From Citrobacter sp. R56 (GTDB lineage Bacteria; Pseudomonadota; Gammaproteobacteria; Enterobacterales; Enterobacteriaceae): a DNA stretch of 64,000 nucleotides. Made by a program: the position numbers and the translations under genes. Shown one piece after another: positions 12,909-25,376 of this stretch. The stretch is from assembly GCF_016811995.1 (NCBI RefSeq), contig NZ_CP069159.1, positions 62,001 to 126,000 on the forward strand, read 5' to 3'. The notes beneath the pieces were generated by a model, which was given only the letters and a program-made list of their open reading frames with translations, was not told the origin of the DNA and searched no databases. Position 1 is the stretch's first letter; each line of letters begins with the position of its first letter.

Positions 12909-13772
12909 TTACTCGATGTTCTGAATCTGTTCGCGCATTTGTTCGATCAATACTTTCAGTTCAATGGCGGAATTAGTGACTTCTGCATTGATCGACTTAG
13001 ACGCCAGCGTGTTCGACTCACGGTTGAATTCCTGCATCATGAAGTCCAGACGGCGGCCAACCGCCTCTTTTTTCTTCAGGATGTTGTAGGTTTCTTTCAC
13101 GTGCGCTTCCAGACGATCCAGCTCTTCTGCCACGTCGATGCGTTGCGCCATCAGCACCAGTTCTTGTTCCAGGCGGTTATTTTCCAGCTGAACCTGAGCG
13201 TCTTCCAGCTTGGCCACCAGACGTTCGCGCTGCCACTGTAAGATCTCCGGCATGTGCGAGCGTACTTTGACGACTTCGGCGCTGACGCCTTCAAGACGTT
13301 GCTCAATCAGGGCCTTCAGCGCCTGGCCTTCGGTTTCGCGGGCGATGATGAAGTCGTCCAGCGTACCGTCAAGGGCGCTCAGGATTTCTGCCGCAATGGC
13401 GTCCAGATCCTGCTCCTGAGCGGCCATGACTCCCGGCCAGCGCAGAATATCAACCGGATTGATTTCCCCTTCATCACTCTGCATTTTGACCCAGTTAGCG
13501 GCGGTGACGAGTTGCTTTGCGAGCTTCTCATTCAGAATGAGTTCACCTTGTGCGCTGGCATCGGGTTCAAAACGCAACGTACATTCGACTTTACCGCGCG
13601 TCAGGCGCGTGCGAATACGTTCACGAACAACAGGCTCGAGGCTACGAAACTGTTCCGGCAGACGAAAATACGTTTCCAGATAACGCTGGTTTACCGAGCG
13701 CATTTCCCAGGTGGCGCTACCCCATTCACCCTTGATTTCACGCCGGGCGTAGGCGGTCATACTGCGGATCAT
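12909..13772 (-). CDS. yicC: YicC endoribonuclease
   Basis: This 287-residue protein has the E. coli length. It has an N-terminal YicC domain (about 1-155) and a C-terminal DUF1732 domain (about 200-287) rich in charged coiled helices. YicC-family proteins have been reported as endoribonucleases; E. coli YicC is linked to turnover of the small RNA RyhB. I used the internal ATG (MIRSMTAYARRE) rather than the upstream ATG at 13818-13820 because it reproduces the family start. It is divergent from rph. In E. coli K-12 dinD lies between yicC and yicG; it is absent here. Confidence 0.95.
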   Translation of the reverse strand: MIRSMTAYARREIKGEWGSATWEMRSVNQRYLETYFRLPEQFRSLEPVVRERIRTRLTRGKVECTLRFEPDASAQGELILNEKLAKQLVTAANWVKMQSDEGEINPVDILRWPGVMAAQEQDLDAIAAEILSALDGTLDDFIIARETEGQALKALIEQRLEGVSAEVVKVRSHMPEILQWQRERLVAKLEDAQVQLENNRLEQELVLMAQRIDVAEELDRLEAHVKETYNILKKKEAVGRRLDFMMQEFNRESNTLASKSINAEVTNSAIELKVLIEQMREQIQNIE

Positions 13773-13897
13773 AGACGTTCCTGTTTTTAAAGGAGAGATG
13801 GGGGGATTATAGCTATGCATGCCCTGTCAGGATAGGAATAACCGACGGAAGTCCGTATAATGCGCAGCCACATTCGTTTCAAGCCGGAGATCTCAAT

Positions 13898-14614
13898 ATG
13901 CGTCCAGCAGGCCGTAGCGCTAATCAGGTGCGTCCCGTAACCCTGACCCGTAATTATACAAAACATGCTGAAGGCTCGGTGCTGGTCGAATTTGGAGATA
14001 CCAAAGTGCTGTGTACTGCCTCTATTGAAGAAGGCGTACCCCGTTTTCTGAAAGGGCAAGGGCAGGGTTGGATTACTGCCGAATACGGTATGCTGCCACG
14101 CGCTACGCATACGCGTAATGCGCGTGAAGCGGCGAAGGGCAAGCAGGGCGGCCGTACCATGGAAATTCAGCGTCTGATCGCGCGCGCATTGCGTGCCGCG
14201 GTTGATCTCAAGACGCTGGGCGAATTTACTATCACGCTGGACTGCGATGTTATTCAGGCCGACGGTGGTACTCGTACGGCTTCTATCACCGGTGCTTGTG
14301 TTGCTCTGGCCGATGCGCTGAAAAAGCTGGTCGAGAACGGTAAGTTGAAAACCAACCCGATGAAAGGAATGGTAGCTGCGGTATCCGTGGGTATCGTGAA
14401 TGGCGAAGCGCTGTGCGATTTAGAGTATGTTGAAGACTCTGCTGCAGAAACCGATATGAATGTGGTGATGACTGAAGATGGCCGCATGATTGAAGTTCAG
14501 GGGACGGCAGAAGGCGAGCCGTTCAGCCACGAAGAACTTCTCACCTTGTTGGCGCTAGCCCGAGGGGGAATCGAATCTATTGTAGCGACGCAGAAGGCGG
14601 CGTTAGAAAATTGA
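13898..14614 (+). CDS. rph: RNase PH (intact)
   Basis: This 238-residue phosphorolytic 3'-5' exoribonuclease trims tRNA 3' ends. The frame is complete, in contrast to the frameshifted rph-1 allele of E. coli K-12 MG1655 and W3110. The RNase PH fold is visible, including the [15 protein letters not shown] helix region and the [13 protein letters not shown] segment. It is the promoter-proximal gene of the rph-pyrE operon; ribosomes translating its last codons control the pyrE attenuator that begins 7 bases after its stop codon. Confidence 0.98.
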   Translation: MRPAGRSANQVRPVTLTRNYTKHAEGSVLVEFGDTKVLCTASIEEGVPRFLKGQGQGWITAEYGMLPRATHTRNAREAAKGKQGGRTMEIQRLIARALRAAVDLKTLGEFTITLDCDVIQADGGTRTASITGACVALADALKKLVENGKLKTNPMKGMVAAVSVGIVNGEALCDLEYVEDSAAETDMNVVMTEDGRMIEVQGTAEGEPFSHEELLTLLALARGGIESIVATQKAALEN

Positions 14615-14620
14615 TTTTTA

Positions 14621-14647
14621 AGGCGACTGAGAAGTCGCCTTTTTTTT
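14621..14647 (+). terminator. pyrE attenuator (UTP-sensing)
   Basis: An 8-bp stem (14621-14628 with 14633-14640), loop GAGA, is followed by seven T residues, between the rph stop and the pyrE start. In E. coli this hairpin is the pyrE attenuator. When UTP is low, RNA polymerase pauses and the coupled ribosome finishing rph prevents the hairpin from forming. The intact rph here preserves that coupling. Confidence 0.92.
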
Positions 14648-14679
14648 GTCTGAAATAAAGTGAGATGAGGAGCGAATCC

Positions 14680-15321
14680 ATGAAACCGTATCAGCGCCAG
14701 TTTATTGAGTTTGCGCTTAACAAGCAGGTACTAAAGTTTGGCGAATTTACGCTGAAATCCGGGCGCAAGAGCCCCTATTTCTTCAATGCCGGACTGTTTA
14801 ATACCGGGCGCGACCTGGCTCTGTTAGGTCGTTTCTATGCGGAAGCGCTGGTGGATTCCGGCATTGAATTCGATTTGCTGTTTGGCCCTGCATACAAAGG
14901 GATCCCGATTGCCACCACAACTGCAGTTGCGCTGGCGGAGCATCACGACAAAGACCTGCCATACTGCTTTAACCGTAAAGAAGCCAAAGACCATGGGGAA
15001 GGCGGCAATCTGGTCGGTAGTGCGCTACAGGGGCGCGTGATGCTGGTAGACGATGTGATTACTGCCGGCACCGCGATCCGTGAATCGATGGAGATTATTC
15101 AGGCGAATGGCGCAACGCTTGCGGGCGTGCTGATTTCATTGGATCGTCAGGAGCGTGGACGTGGCGAGATTTCAGCCATTCAGGAAGTGGAACGCGACTA
15201 TCGCTGTCAGGTGATCTCTATTATTACGCTGAAAGACTTGATTGAGTACCTGAGTGAGAAACCAGAGATGGCTGAGCATCTGGCTTCCGTTCGCGCGTAC
15301 CGGGAAGAATTCGGGGTGTAA
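14680..15321 (+). CDS. pyrE: Orotate phosphoribosyltransferase
   Basis: This 213-residue enzyme joins orotate and PRPP to form OMP in de novo pyrimidine synthesis. The PRPP-binding motif [13 protein letters not shown] is intact near residues 120-132. The ATG at 14680 gives the E. coli length; an upstream ATG at 14665 would add five residues and is less likely. It is the second gene of rph-pyrE and lies behind the attenuator. Confidence 0.98.
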   Translation: MKPYQRQFIEFALNKQVLKFGEFTLKSGRKSPYFFNAGLFNTGRDLALLGRFYAEALVDSGIEFDLLFGPAYKGIPIATTTAVALAEHHDKDLPYCFNRKEAKDHGEGGNLVGSALQGRVMLVDDVITAGTAIRESMEIIQANGATLAGVLISLDRQERGRGEISAIQEVERDYRCQVISIITLKDLIEYLSEKPEMAEHLASVRAYREEFGV

Positions 15322-15333
15322 TTTCGCCTGAAA

Positions 15334-15361
15334 TGCCCGGTAGCGTTTCGCTTACCGGGCA
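15334..15361. terminator. Hairpin between convergent pyrE and slmA
   Basis: A 9-bp GC-rich stem, extended by three pairs past a bulge, with a TTT loop lies between the two stop codons. It probably serves as a terminator or processing block for both strands, though neither side has a long T tract. Confidence 0.6.
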
Positions 15362-15369
15362 ATAAAGAG

Positions 15370-15966
15370 TTACTGCAACTGTGCGGCAACCAGCGGCCAG
15401 CGGGCGTCGAAATCGTCCGTCGGTCGGTATTTGAATTCGCTGCGAACAAAACGTGACAGCATGCCTTCACAGAACGCCAGAATCTGGCTCGCCAGCAGCG
15501 TTTCTTCCGTGACGTAACCTTCGCCTTCACGCATTCTCTTTTCCCGCAAAACCTGGCGCAACTGCGCTTCGATACGTTCAAAGAGCTGATTGATTCGCCC
15601 TTGCAAGCGGTCTTGTTCAAACATTAATGCGTGTCCGGTGAGAATACGCGTCAGACCGGGATTGCGTTCGCCAAATCCCAAAATCAGCAACACAATCAAA
15701 CGCAAGCGTGTGCTGGTGTCTTTCTCATCTTTCAAAATTAAATTGATACGGGTAATCAGACTATCTTCGATAAACTCAATCAGGCTATCGAACATGCGCG
15801 TCTTGCTGGGAAAATGGCGATACAGCGCAGCTTCAGAAACGCCGACGGAAGCTGCCAGTTTTGCTGTCGTGATGCGCTGGCTTCCATCGCTGGATTCCAG
15901 CATCAGAGCCAGAGACTGAAGTATTTCTTCGCGACGATTCCGTTTCGCAGTTTGTTTTTCTGCCAT
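15370..15966 (-). CDS. slmA: Nucleoid occlusion factor SlmA
   Basis: This 198-residue TetR-family protein is nearly identical to E. coli SlmA. It binds palindromic SBS sites spread over the chromosome away from Ter, then breaks up FtsZ polymers so that the septum does not form over the nucleoid. The N-terminal helix-turn-helix (about 28-52, [17 protein letters not shown]) and the helical dimer/FtsZ-binding domain are present. It lies downstream of coaBC-dut on the same strand. Confidence 0.97.
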   Translation of the reverse strand: MAEKQTAKRNRREEILQSLALMLESSDGSQRITTAKLAASVGVSEAALYRHFPSKTRMFDSLIEFIEDSLITRINLILKDEKDTSTRLRLIVLLILGFGERNPGLTRILTGHALMFEQDRLQGRINQLFERIEAQLRQVLREKRMREGEGYVTEETLLASQILAFCEGMLSRFVRSEFKYRPTDDFDARWPLVAAQLQ

Positions 15967-16020
15967 GTTACAAAATACCCCTGAAAATAAGCACTTGCCA
16001 GGCTGGCACCCACACTACGA

Positions 16021-16041
16021 CCGCAAACTCAGGGTTTGCGG
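16021..16041 (-). terminator. Hairpin between dut and slmA
   Basis: A perfect 8-bp stem (16021-16028 with 16034-16041) lies in the 115 bp between dut and slmA. No T tract follows on the minus strand, so it could be a weak terminator or a palindromic site near the slmA promoter. Confidence 0.3.
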
Positions 16042-16081
16042 TAATATTATGACGTTATTGCGTAGTGGGATACGTGACGTA

Positions 16082-16537
16082 CTACTTGCGTCCTGAATGG
16101 CCGAAGCCGCCTTCACCACGGTCAGTGGCATCAAAATCTTCCACCAGATTAAATTCGGCCTGCACAACAGGAACAAAAACCATCTGTGCGATACGTTCGC
16201 CAGGCTCAATGGTGAAGCTGTCCTGACCACGGTTCCAGACGGAAACCATCAACTGGCCCTGGTAATCTGAGTCGATCAAGCCGACCAGGTTGCCCAGCAC
16301 GATACCATGTTTATGACCCAGGCCGGAGCGCGGCAGAATAACGGCTGCCAGAGAGGGATCGGCGATATGAATAGCCAATCCTGTCGGCAGCAACGTCGTT
16401 GCGCCAGGCGCCAGCTCTACGGCGGCGTCGAGACAGGCTCGCAGGTCAAGTCCGGCGGAACCGGAGGTGGCATATGTCGGAAGCGGGAACTGCTGTCCAA
16501 CTCGCGGGTCCAGAATCTTAACGTCGATTTTTTTCAT
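16082..16537 (-). CDS. dut: Deoxyuridine triphosphatase (dUTPase)
   Basis: This 151-residue homotrimeric enzyme hydrolyses dUTP to dUMP and pyrophosphate, keeping uracil out of DNA and feeding thymidylate synthesis. The five dUTPase motifs are visible in order: [38 protein letters not shown] and the C-terminal [10 protein letters not shown] arm. I used the second Met (16537), giving the E. coli length. Its start lies 20 bases inside the coaBC frame, so the two are translationally linked. Confidence 0.97.
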   Translation of the reverse strand: MKKIDVKILDPRVGQQFPLPTYATSGSAGLDLRACLDAAVELAPGATTLLPTGLAIHIADPSLAAVILPRSGLGHKHGIVLGNLVGLIDSDYQGQLMVSVWNRGQDSFTIEPGERIAQMVFVPVVQAEFNLVEDFDATDRGEGGFGHSGRK

Positions 16538-17738
16538 CATAACGGGTCACGATCTCGTCGAGTAATAATTGGCCGAGGAGTTCTTTACGCTCAAGCGGTA
16601 AGACTTTATCTCCATCCTGCCAGAAAAGGTGCAAAGCGTTGCTGTCGCTGTTAAAGCCTTGAGTTGTAATCGAAACATCATTCGCGCAGATCATATCAAG
16701 GTTTTTACGGATACGTTTTTGCCGGGCATATTCTTCCACATTATTCGTTTCGGCGGCAAACCCAACAACAAAGGGACGATTAGCATCAAGTGCGGCGACC
16801 CCGGCGATAATGTCAGGGTTTTTGACCATTTTTATTGTTAATTCATCACCCTGAGTGGCTTGTTTCTTGATTTTTTCATTCGCGACAGAGGCAGCCCGAT
16901 AGTCAGCCACTGCGGCACAACCGATAAAAATATGCTGCTGTTGCGCCGCCGCCTGGACTGCCGCTTCCATTTCCAGCGCAGTCATCACATCAACACGCTG
17001 AACAAAAGGCGGTGTCGGCAGTGATACCGGCCCGGAAACCAGCGTCACATTAGCCCCGCGCCGCGCGGCTGCGGCGGCAATCGCGAATCCCATCTTGCCG
17101 GAGCTGTGGTTAGAGATATAGCGCACCGGGTCGAGTGGTTCGCGCGTTGGACCCGCCGTAATCATGATGTTGAGATGTTGCAGATCGTTGACAGGCGAAA
17201 AATGTGCTGCGGCCATGTCCACAATCGTTAACGGGTCGAGCATGCGACCAGGACCCACGTCTCCGCATGCCTGGTTTCCGCTGTCCGGGCCCCAAATCAG
17301 CAAGCCGCGGGAGGCAAGAATGCTCAAATTATGCTGCGTTGCCGTGGCGCGGTACATTTGCTGGTTCATCGCCGGGAGCACGGCAACCGGTGACGGCGTG
17401 GCCAGACAGATCGTTGAGACCAGATCATTCGCCATACCGGCAGCGACGCGGGCAATCAGGTCGGCCGTCGCCGGAGCGAGGATAACCAGATCGGCCCATT
17501 TCCCCAGCTCAATGTGACCCATGGCCGCTTCGGCTGCGGGATCCAGCAGGCTGTCGGAAACGGGGTAGCCCGAAACCGCCTGTAAACTCAGAGGGGTAAT
17601 AAAGGCTTTTGCCGCTTCAGTCATTACCACGCGGACATCGGCGCCGCGTTCGCGCAAACGACGTACCAGTTCCGGGGTTTTATAGGCCGCAATGCCGCCG
17701 CTAACACCGAGAACGATTTTTTTACCGGCCAGGCTCAT
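16518..17738 (-). CDS. coaBC: Bifunctional phosphopantothenoylcysteine synthetase/decarboxylase CoaBC
   Basis: This 406-residue protein (Dfp) carries two steps of coenzyme A synthesis. The N-terminal flavoprotein CoaC domain (1 to about 190) decarboxylates phosphopantothenoylcysteine: catalytic His75 (GHIELGK), the PAMNQQM motif and Cys158 (ACGD) are all in place. The C-terminal CoaB domain (about 191-406) first joins cysteine to 4'-phosphopantothenate using CTP. The ATG at 17736-17738 (MSLAGKK) gives the E. coli length; the frame is open to 17828. It is divergent from radC and overlaps dut by 20 bases. Confidence 0.97.
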   Translation of the reverse strand: MSLAGKKIVLGVSGGIAAYKTPELVRRLRERGADVRVVMTEAAKAFITPLSLQAVSGYPVSDSLLDPAAEAAMGHIELGKWADLVILAPATADLIARVAAGMANDLVSTICLATPSPVAVLPAMNQQMYRATATQHNLSILASRGLLIWGPDSGNQACGDVGPGRMLDPLTIVDMAAAHFSPVNDLQHLNIMITAGPTREPLDPVRYISNHSSGKMGFAIAAAAARRGANVTLVSGPVSLPTPPFVQRVDVMTALEMEAAVQAAAQQQHIFIGCAAVADYRAASVANEKIKKQATQGDELTIKMVKNPDIIAGVAALDANRPFVVGFAAETNNVEEYARQKRIRKNLDMICANDVSITTQGFNSDSNALHLFWQDGDKVLPLERKELLGQLLLDEIVTRYDEKNRR

Positions 17739-17918
17739 CATGATCTTTCCTGTGGGGTGTTGGGTTTCACCAGAAGGCGGATATTTTATCACAATCCTTA
17801 GCGCGTCGTGTTTTTGCCCGCGATTCACTTTGCGAAGCGGTACGCAGGAGTGATAACAGGGCGTCGAATCCCCTGAGTGGCTGTGCCAACATGTGGCATG
17901 ACTAAGGGGAGGGTGCGT

Positions 17919-18584
17919 ATGGATACCGCAGAAAGTTTGATGCCTCGGGAAAAAATGCTGCAGTCAGGAATTGGTTCCCTCAGCGATGTGGAGCTTCTGG
18001 CCCTCTTTCTGCGTACGGGAACGCCAGGAAAAGATGTGATGACGCTGGCGAAAGAGATGCTCTGTCATTTCGGTTCGCTCTACGGCCTGCTGACGGCTGA
18101 TTTTATACAGTTCCGTTCCCTTTCTGGGGTGGGCATTGCTAAATATGCGCAGCTAAAAGGGATTGCAGAACTGGCCCGGCGTTACTACAACGTGCGGATG
18201 ATGGAGGAAAATTCGCTGCTGAGTCCGGAAATGACGCGGGAATTTTTGCAAAGCCAGCTCATGGAAGAGGAACGGGAGATCTTTCTGGTGATCTTTCTTG
18301 ATGCCCAGCATCGCGTCATTACCCACAGTCGTCTTTTTGCCGGAACGCTCAGCCATGTTGAGGTGCATCCGCGTGAAATCATCCGCGAGGCGATAAAATT
18401 AAATGCGTCGGCGGTGATCCTTGCACATAATCACCCTTCGGGGTGTGCAGAGCCGAGTAAAGCGGATAAACTCATCACCGAGCGTGTGGTAAAATGTTGC
18501 CAGTTCATGGATATCAGAGTACTTGATCACCTTGTGATTGGGCGCGGAGAGTACGTTTCTTTTGCCGAACGTGGCTGGATTTAG
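17919..18584 (+). CDS. radC: RadC, JAMM/MPN-family protein
   Basis: This 221-residue protein has a helix-hairpin-helix-like N-terminal part and a C-terminal JAB/MPN metalloprotease-like domain carrying HNHPSG near residue 169, with the downstream Asp of the zinc site. RadC was once assigned to DNA repair, but that was withdrawn and its role is unclear. The start ATG ([11 protein letters not shown]) matches the family; the frame extends 14 codons further upstream. It precedes rpmB, which has its own promoter. Confidence 0.95.
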   Translation: MDTAESLMPREKMLQSGIGSLSDVELLALFLRTGTPGKDVMTLAKEMLCHFGSLYGLLTADFIQFRSLSGVGIAKYAQLKGIAELARRYYNVRMMEENSLLSPEMTREFLQSQLMEEEREIFLVIFLDAQHRVITHSRLFAGTLSHVEVHPREIIREAIKLNASAVILAHNHPSGCAEPSKADKLITERVVKCCQFMDIRVLDHLVIGRGEYVSFAERGWI

Positions 18585-18626
18585 AGCACTTTGCGCGATC
18601 CAGTGGGATCTTTGTCTGTTCGGGAC

Positions 18627-18655
18627 TTGAGCACACCGCTTACACAGCGTATACT
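18627..18655 (+). promoter_or_regulatory. rpmB-rpmG promoter
   Basis: A -35 box TTGAGC (18627-18632) and a -10 box TATACT (18650-18655) are separated by exactly 17 bp, and a GC-containing ACGCC discriminator follows. This is a strong sigma70 arrangement about 150 bp upstream of rpmB. The discriminator is of the kind seen at stringently controlled ribosomal-protein promoters; that regulation is inferred. Confidence 0.8.
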
Positions 18656-18779
18656 ACGCCACCTTTGAGAATCTCGGGTTTGGCATTTGGGCCTGGCAAT
18701 CGAGAGTTCGCTTAGAACTGCGATAACCGGGCTGAGAAGCCTGACGAGGCGCCAATACCCCATACGAAGCTCGAGCTAA

Positions 18780-19037
<258 letters not shown>

Positions 19038-19054
19038 GTACTAAGAGGAAATAA

Positions 19055-19225
<171 letters not shown>

Positions 19226-19244
19226 TTTTCGTTTTGATGTAAAG

Positions 19245-19271
19245 AAAAACCCTGCCTCGGCGGGGTTTTTT
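19245..19271 (+). terminator. rpmBG intrinsic terminator
   Basis: A GC-rich stem (AAAAACCCTG with its complement, one G-U pair) runs into six T residues 20 bases after the rpmG stop. Confidence 0.88.
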
Positions 19272-19323
19272 GTTTTCTGGCTGTCCCCATAATAAAAACA
19301 TATCAAACAGTGCCGGAGACGCT

Positions 19324-20133
19324 ATGCCTGAATTACCTGAAGTAGAAACCAGCCGTCGTGGGATTGAACCCCACCTGGTCGGGGCAACCATTTTGCACGC
19401 CAACGTGCGCAATGGGCGTTTACGGTGGCCTGTATCAGAAGAAATCTACCGTCTGAGCGATAAGCCCGTACTGAGCGTGCAGCGCCGTGCCAAATACCTG
19501 CTGCTGGAGCTACCGGATGGCTGGATAATCATTCATCTGGGGATGTCAGGCAGCTTACGTATCCTCCCCGAAGAACTCCCTGCAGAAAAGCACGACCATG
19601 TTGATTTGGTGATGAGCAACGGGAAAATTCTCCGCTATACCGATCCGCGTCGCTTTGGCGCATGGCTGTGGACGAAAGAGCTGGAAGGGCACAATGTCCT
19701 GGCACACCTTGGCCCGGAGCCGCTGAGCGACGATTTCAACGGCGAGTATCTGCAACAGAAATGCGCAAAGAAGAAAACGGCCATAAAGCCGTGGTTGATG
19801 GATAACACGTTGGTGGTGGGTGTCGGTAATATCTACGCCAGCGAGTCGCTGTTTGCGGCAGGCATCCATCCTGACCGTCTGGCCTCGTCATTGTCGCAGG
19901 ATGAGTATGTGCGGCTTGTACGTGTGATTAAGGCTGTTTTACAGCGTTCTATCGAACAGGGCGGGACGACGTTGAAGGATTTCCTGCAAAGTGATGGTAA
20001 GCCCGGGTATTTTGCCCAGGAATTGCAGGTGTACGGACGTAAAGGTGAACCTTGTCGGGTCTGTGGCACACCGATTATCGCCACCAAACATGCTCAGCGC
20101 GCGACGTTTTATTGTCGTCAGTGTCAGAAGTGA
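19324..20133 (+). CDS. mutM: Formamidopyrimidine-DNA glycosylase MutM (Fpg)
   Basis: This 269-residue bifunctional glycosylase/AP lyase removes 8-oxoguanine and Fapy lesions. The catalytic N-terminus is intact: after Met removal Pro1 and Glu2 (MPELPEVE). The helix-two-turns-helix region and the C-terminal zinc finger (CRVCGTP then CRQC) are also present. The ATG at 19324 with GGAG upstream is required to expose Pro1; the open frame before it is not coding. Confidence 0.98.
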   Translation: MPELPEVETSRRGIEPHLVGATILHANVRNGRLRWPVSEEIYRLSDKPVLSVQRRAKYLLLELPDGWIIIHLGMSGSLRILPEELPAEKHDHVDLVMSNGKILRYTDPRRFGAWLWTKELEGHNVLAHLGPEPLSDDFNGEYLQQKCAKKKTAIKPWLMDNTLVVGVGNIYASESLFAAGIHPDRLASSLSQDEYVRLVRVIKAVLQRSIEQGGTTLKDFLQSDGKPGYFAQELQVYGRKGEPCRVCGTPIIATKHAQRATFYCRQCQK

Positions 20134-20153
20134 TTGAAGGGGTGAGTGGTTGC

Positions 20154-20184
20154 ATGCCGGATTAGCGCCAACGCTATCCGGCAT
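20154..20184. repeat. REP-like palindrome between mutM and coaD
   Basis: A 9-bp perfect arm pair (20154-20162 with 20176-20184, core GCCGGAT) with an inner AGCG/CGCT stem lies between two convergent genes. Sequence and position are typical of enterobacterial REP elements, which can also block transcript decay. Confidence 0.8.
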
Positions 20185-20189
20185 CGTCG

Positions 20190-21955
<1,766 letters not shown>

Positions 21956-22358
21956 AATAAATAGCTGACTTAGGGATGTGCTGGGGATTCTATGTATTTA
22001 GCTCAGGCTTTACCATTACTTTTCCTATTTTTGAATCAAATAGCTTGAAACGTGGATAAAGAATGCAGGAGGCCACAGTTTTTTTGTATTTTTATGCGAT
22101 TCATTGATTTTCCCCTGTAACGCAATCTTAAATGGCCGTATTAGCTCGGTGTGCTGTTTTTTATTCCACTGATTATAAAAGAAAAAAAATGCGACGCGCT
22201 TAAAATTTATTCATATCGGATCGCGACGAAAGAAGTGTTACACTAACATGCACAAAGTAAGTGCGCGTATCAGTATTCAGGTAGCTGTTGAGCCTGGGGC
22301 GGTAGCGTGCTTTTTTTCTGCTTACCTTTACCGGAAAATCACAACAAAAGAGTCGCTT
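21956..22358. promoter_or_regulatory. waaA/waaQ divergent regulatory region
   Basis: This 403 bp AT-rich region holds no gene I can support. It must contain the waaA promoter (minus) and the waaQ operon promoter (plus). A plausible waaQ -10 is TACACT around 22239. The JUMPstart/ops element lies at 22271-22310, followed by about 50 bases of leader before the waaQ GTG. In E. coli a small RNA called RirA has been described from this leader; an equivalent is possible here but not shown. Confidence 0.75.
22271..22310 (+). promoter_or_regulatory. JUMPstart with ops element (RfaH recruitment)
   Basis: The sequence from 22271 to 22309 matches the 39-bp JUMPstart element with few changes, and 22298-22310 is a perfect ops core (GGCGGTAGCGTGC). 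RNA polymerase pauses at ops and recruits RfaH, which suppresses termination through the long waa operon and aids translation. The element lies about 50 bp upstream of waaQ in the transcribed leader. Confidence 0.95.
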
Positions 22359-23429
22359 GTGGATAAGCCATTTAGAAAAATCCTGGTCGTAAAGATGCGT
22401 TTTCACGGAGATATGTTACTCACGACTCCCGTTATTAGTACGCTAAAGCAGAATTACCCTGATGCAAAAATCGATGTACTGCTTTACCAGGACACAATGC
22501 CCATTTTGTCTGAAAATCCTGAAATTAATGCTCTTTACGGCATAAAAAATAAGAAAGCCGGCGCGATGGAGAAAATTTCAAACTTCATTCAACTGGTCAA
22601 AACGTTACGGGCAAACCAATACGATCTGATCGTAAATTTGACCGACCAGTGGATAGTCGCTCTGCTGGTGCGAATGCTGAATGTTCCGGTCAGGATTTCA
22701 CAGGATTATAGCCACCGTCAGTCCTCATTTTGGCGAAATAGCTTTACTGCCATGGCGCCACTGCAGGGAGCGAATGTGGTGGAGAGTAACTTATCCGTTC
22801 TGGCTCCATTAGGGGTCACGTCGAACGTGGCTCGCACGACCATGAGCTATAACCCGTCTTGCTGGGAGCGTGTGCGCAGCGAGTTAGATAGGGCGGGGGT
22901 CGGCGAGCGTTATGTGGTGATCCAACCCACCGCACGCCAAATTTTTAAGTGCTGGAATAACGAGAAGTTTTCACAGGTCGTTGATGCTTTGCACGATCGT
23001 GGCTACGAGGTTGTGCTGACTTCCGGACCCGGGCAGGACGATTTGGCTTGTGTTGATACCATTGCTCGGGGCTGTAAAACACAACCTGTTACGGCGCTTG
23101 CCGGTAAGGTGACGTTTCCAGAACTGGGGGCGTTGATTGATCATGCCGATCTGTTTATTGGCGTAGATTCAGCGCCTGGACACATTGCCGCCGCCGTCGA
23201 TACTCCGCTGATTTGCCTGTTCGGGGCGACGGACCATAATTTCTGGCGGCCGTGGTCGAATAATATGATTCAATTTTGGGCGGGTGACTATCGCGCCATG
23301 CCTCCACGCGAGCAGCGCGATCGCAATGAAATGTATCTTTCCGTTATTCCGGCAAGTGACGTTATTGCGGCTGTTGATAAGCTGCTGCCATCAGGTTGCG
23401 TTTCTTCTGTGGCGGATACCCCATCATGA
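22359..23429 (+). CDS. waaQ: LPS core heptosyltransferase III WaaQ
   Basis: This 356-residue GT9 enzyme adds the side-branch heptose (HepIII) to HepII of the inner core. The conserved VKMRFHGDMLLTTPV start and the C-terminal GVDSAPGHIAAA motif, typical of the family, are present. I take the GTG at 22359 (VDKPFRK) as start. The frame is open from 22248, but that part runs through the JUMPstart/ops leader and does not align with WaaQ. First gene of the RfaH-controlled operon; its stop overlaps the waaG start by 4 bases. Confidence 0.95.
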   Translation: MDKPFRKILVVKMRFHGDMLLTTPVISTLKQNYPDAKIDVLLYQDTMPILSENPEINALYGIKNKKAGAMEKISNFIQLVKTLRANQYDLIVNLTDQWIVALLVRMLNVPVRISQDYSHRQSSFWRNSFTAMAPLQGANVVESNLSVLAPLGVTSNVARTTMSYNPSCWERVRSELDRAGVGERYVVIQPTARQIFKCWNNEKFSQVVDALHDRGYEVVLTSGPGQDDLACVDTIARGCKTQPVTALAGKVTFPELGALIDHADLFIGVDSAPGHIAAAVDTPLICLFGATDHNFWRPWSNNMIQFWAGDYRAMPPREQRDRNEMYLSVIPASDVIAAVDKLLPSGCVSSVADTPS

Positions 23430-24550
23430 TCGTCGCATTTTGCCTGTACAAATATTTTCCCTTCGGCGGTTTACAGCGTGATTTTATGCGCATTGCGCAG
23501 ACCGTCGCCTCGCGCGGTCATCATGTCCGGGTCTATACCCAGTCCTGGGAAGGCGAGTGCCCGGATGATTTTGAACTGATCCGGGTTCCAGTGAAATCGC
23601 GCACGAATCATGGTCGTAACGCTGAGTATTATTCCTGGGTGCAGGCGCATATGCGTGAGCATCCGGTTGATCGGGTTGTCGGGTTTAATAAAATGCCGGG
23701 GCTGGATGTCTACTACGCCGCCGATGTCTGTTATGCCGAGAAAGTCGCACAGGAGAAAGGTTTCTTTTACCGGTTGACGTCACGGTATCGCCATTATGCA
23801 GCCTTCGAGCGTGCAACCTTCGAGCAAGGTAAGCCAACGAAATTGCTGATGTTAACGGATAAGCAGATAGCCGATTTTCAGAAGCATTATCAGACTGAAG
23901 CCGATCGCTTTCACATTCTCCCTCCGGGAATTTATCCGGACAGAAAATACAGCCAGCAAATTCCAGATAGCCGGGAAATTTACCGTCAGAAAAACGGTAT
24001 CACAGAGCAACAGAATTTACTGTTACAGGTCGGTTCTGATTTCACGCGTAAAGGTGTCGATCGATCTCTCGAGGCGCTTGCTTCATTACCTGAGGCTCTG
24101 CGGCATAATACGCTACTGTTTATTGTGGGTCAGGATAAGCCGAGAAAATTTGAATCTCTGGCAGAAAAGCTGGGCGTAAGAGCAAATGTCCATTTCTTTT
24201 CTGGCCGTAATGATGTGGCTGAGTTAATGGCCGCCGCCGACATATTATTACACCCTGCTTATCAGGAAGCTGCCGGTATTGTTTTACTGGAGGCGATCAC
24301 CGCGGGATTACCGGTTCTGACCACCTCCGTTTGCGGCTACGCACATTATATTGTGGATGCAAATTGCGGTGCAGTGATTGAAGAGCCTTACCGACAAGAA
24401 GGGTTAAATGAGATTTTACGCAAAGCGTTAACTCAACCTTCATTGCGTGCAGCCTGGGCAGAAAACGCCAGGCATTATGCTGATACACAAGATTTGTACA
24501 GTCTGCCAGAAAAAGCGGCGGATATTATTACAGGTGATTTGGATGGTTGA
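23426..24550 (+). CDS. waaG: LPS core alpha-1,3-glucosyltransferase WaaG
   Basis: This 374-residue GT4 enzyme transfers glucose from UDP-glucose to HepII, starting the outer core. The N-terminal FPFGGLQRD loop and the C-terminal [17 protein letters not shown] nucleotide-sugar motif are intact. The ATG at 23426 overlaps the waaQ stop (ATGA), matching E. coli in start and length. Confidence 0.97.
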   Translation: MIVAFCLYKYFPFGGLQRDFMRIAQTVASRGHHVRVYTQSWEGECPDDFELIRVPVKSRTNHGRNAEYYSWVQAHMREHPVDRVVGFNKMPGLDVYYAADVCYAEKVAQEKGFFYRLTSRYRHYAAFERATFEQGKPTKLLMLTDKQIADFQKHYQTEADRFHILPPGIYPDRKYSQQIPDSREIYRQKNGITEQQNLLLQVGSDFTRKGVDRSLEALASLPEALRHNTLLFIVGQDKPRKFESLAEKLGVRANVHFFSGRNDVAELMAAADILLHPAYQEAAGIVLLEAITAGLPVLTTSVCGYAHYIVDANCGAVIEEPYRQEGLNEILRKALTQPSLRAAWAENARHYADTQDLYSLPEKAADIITGDLDG

Positions 24551-25340
24551 GCTGAAAGAGCCGCTGACCACGCTATGGCGAGGTAAAGATGCGTTCGAGG
24601 AAGTGAAAACGTTGCAAGGTGAAGTCTTCAGAGAACTGGAGACCCGCAGAACACTGCGATTTGAACTGGCCGATAAAAGCTACTTCCTTAAATGGCATAG
24701 AGGCACGTCCCTAAAAGAGATCGTCAAAAATCTACTCTCACTGCGTATGCCAGTGCTAGGCGCCGACAGAGAGTGGAATGCGATTCATCGCCTCCGTGAT
24801 TTAGGCGTAGACACGATGCACGGCGTGGGGTTTGGTGAAAAAGGCGTGAATCCGCTGACCAGAACTTCCTTCATCATTACCGAAGATCTCACCCCCACCA
24901 TCAGTCTGGAAGAGTATTGCGCTGACTGGGCAACGAACCCTCCTGATGTAAAAGTGAAGCGGATGATCATTGAGCGTGTTGCTACGATGGTGCAAAAAAT
25001 GCATGCAGGCGGAATCAATCATCGTGATTGCTATATCTGCCACTTCCTTCTGCATCTGCCTTTCTCAGGTGAGGAAAAAGGCCTCAAGATTTCGGTTATT
25101 GACCTACATAGGGCGCAGATTCGTCATAGCGTTCCACGCCGCTGGCGCGATAAAGATCTCATCGGTCTCTATTTTTCCTCAATGAACATCGGCCTGACTC
25201 AGCGGGACGTTTTTCGCTTTATGAAGGTTTATTTTGGTTTACCTCTGAATGTCATCTTTCAGCGGGAAGATGAGCTTATTAAAAAAGCTAAAATAAAAGC
25301 AGAAAAAATCAGAGAAAGAACGATTCGCCGGTCGTTATAA
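24543..25340 (+). CDS. waaP: LPS core heptose(I) kinase WaaP
   Basis: This 265-residue protein phosphorylates HepI of the inner core and is needed for outer-membrane barrier strength. It has a protein-kinase-like fold: catalytic Asp162 in NHRDCYICH and a metal-binding Asp in VIDLHR. The ATG at 24543, inside the end of waaG (8-base overlap), gives the family length. Its C-terminal 40 residues are more basic and diverge from E. coli. Confidence 0.96.
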   Translation: MVELKEPLTTLWRGKDAFEEVKTLQGEVFRELETRRTLRFELADKSYFLKWHRGTSLKEIVKNLLSLRMPVLGADREWNAIHRLRDLGVDTMHGVGFGEKGVNPLTRTSFIITEDLTPTISLEEYCADWATNPPDVKVKRMIIERVATMVQKMHAGGINHRDCYICHFLLHLPFSGEEKGLKISVIDLHRAQIRHSVPRRWRDKDLIGLYFSSMNIGLTQRDVFRFMKVYFGLPLNVIFQREDELIKKAKIKAEKIRERTIRRSL

Positions 25341-25376
25341 ATAAATTATTGCGAGTATTGTCGATTTACAGGTCAG

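Noticed and set aside
22248-22358. A possible 37-residue N-terminal extension of WaaQ
   Set aside because: It would encode the JUMPstart/ops leader, and the family starts at the GTG 22359.
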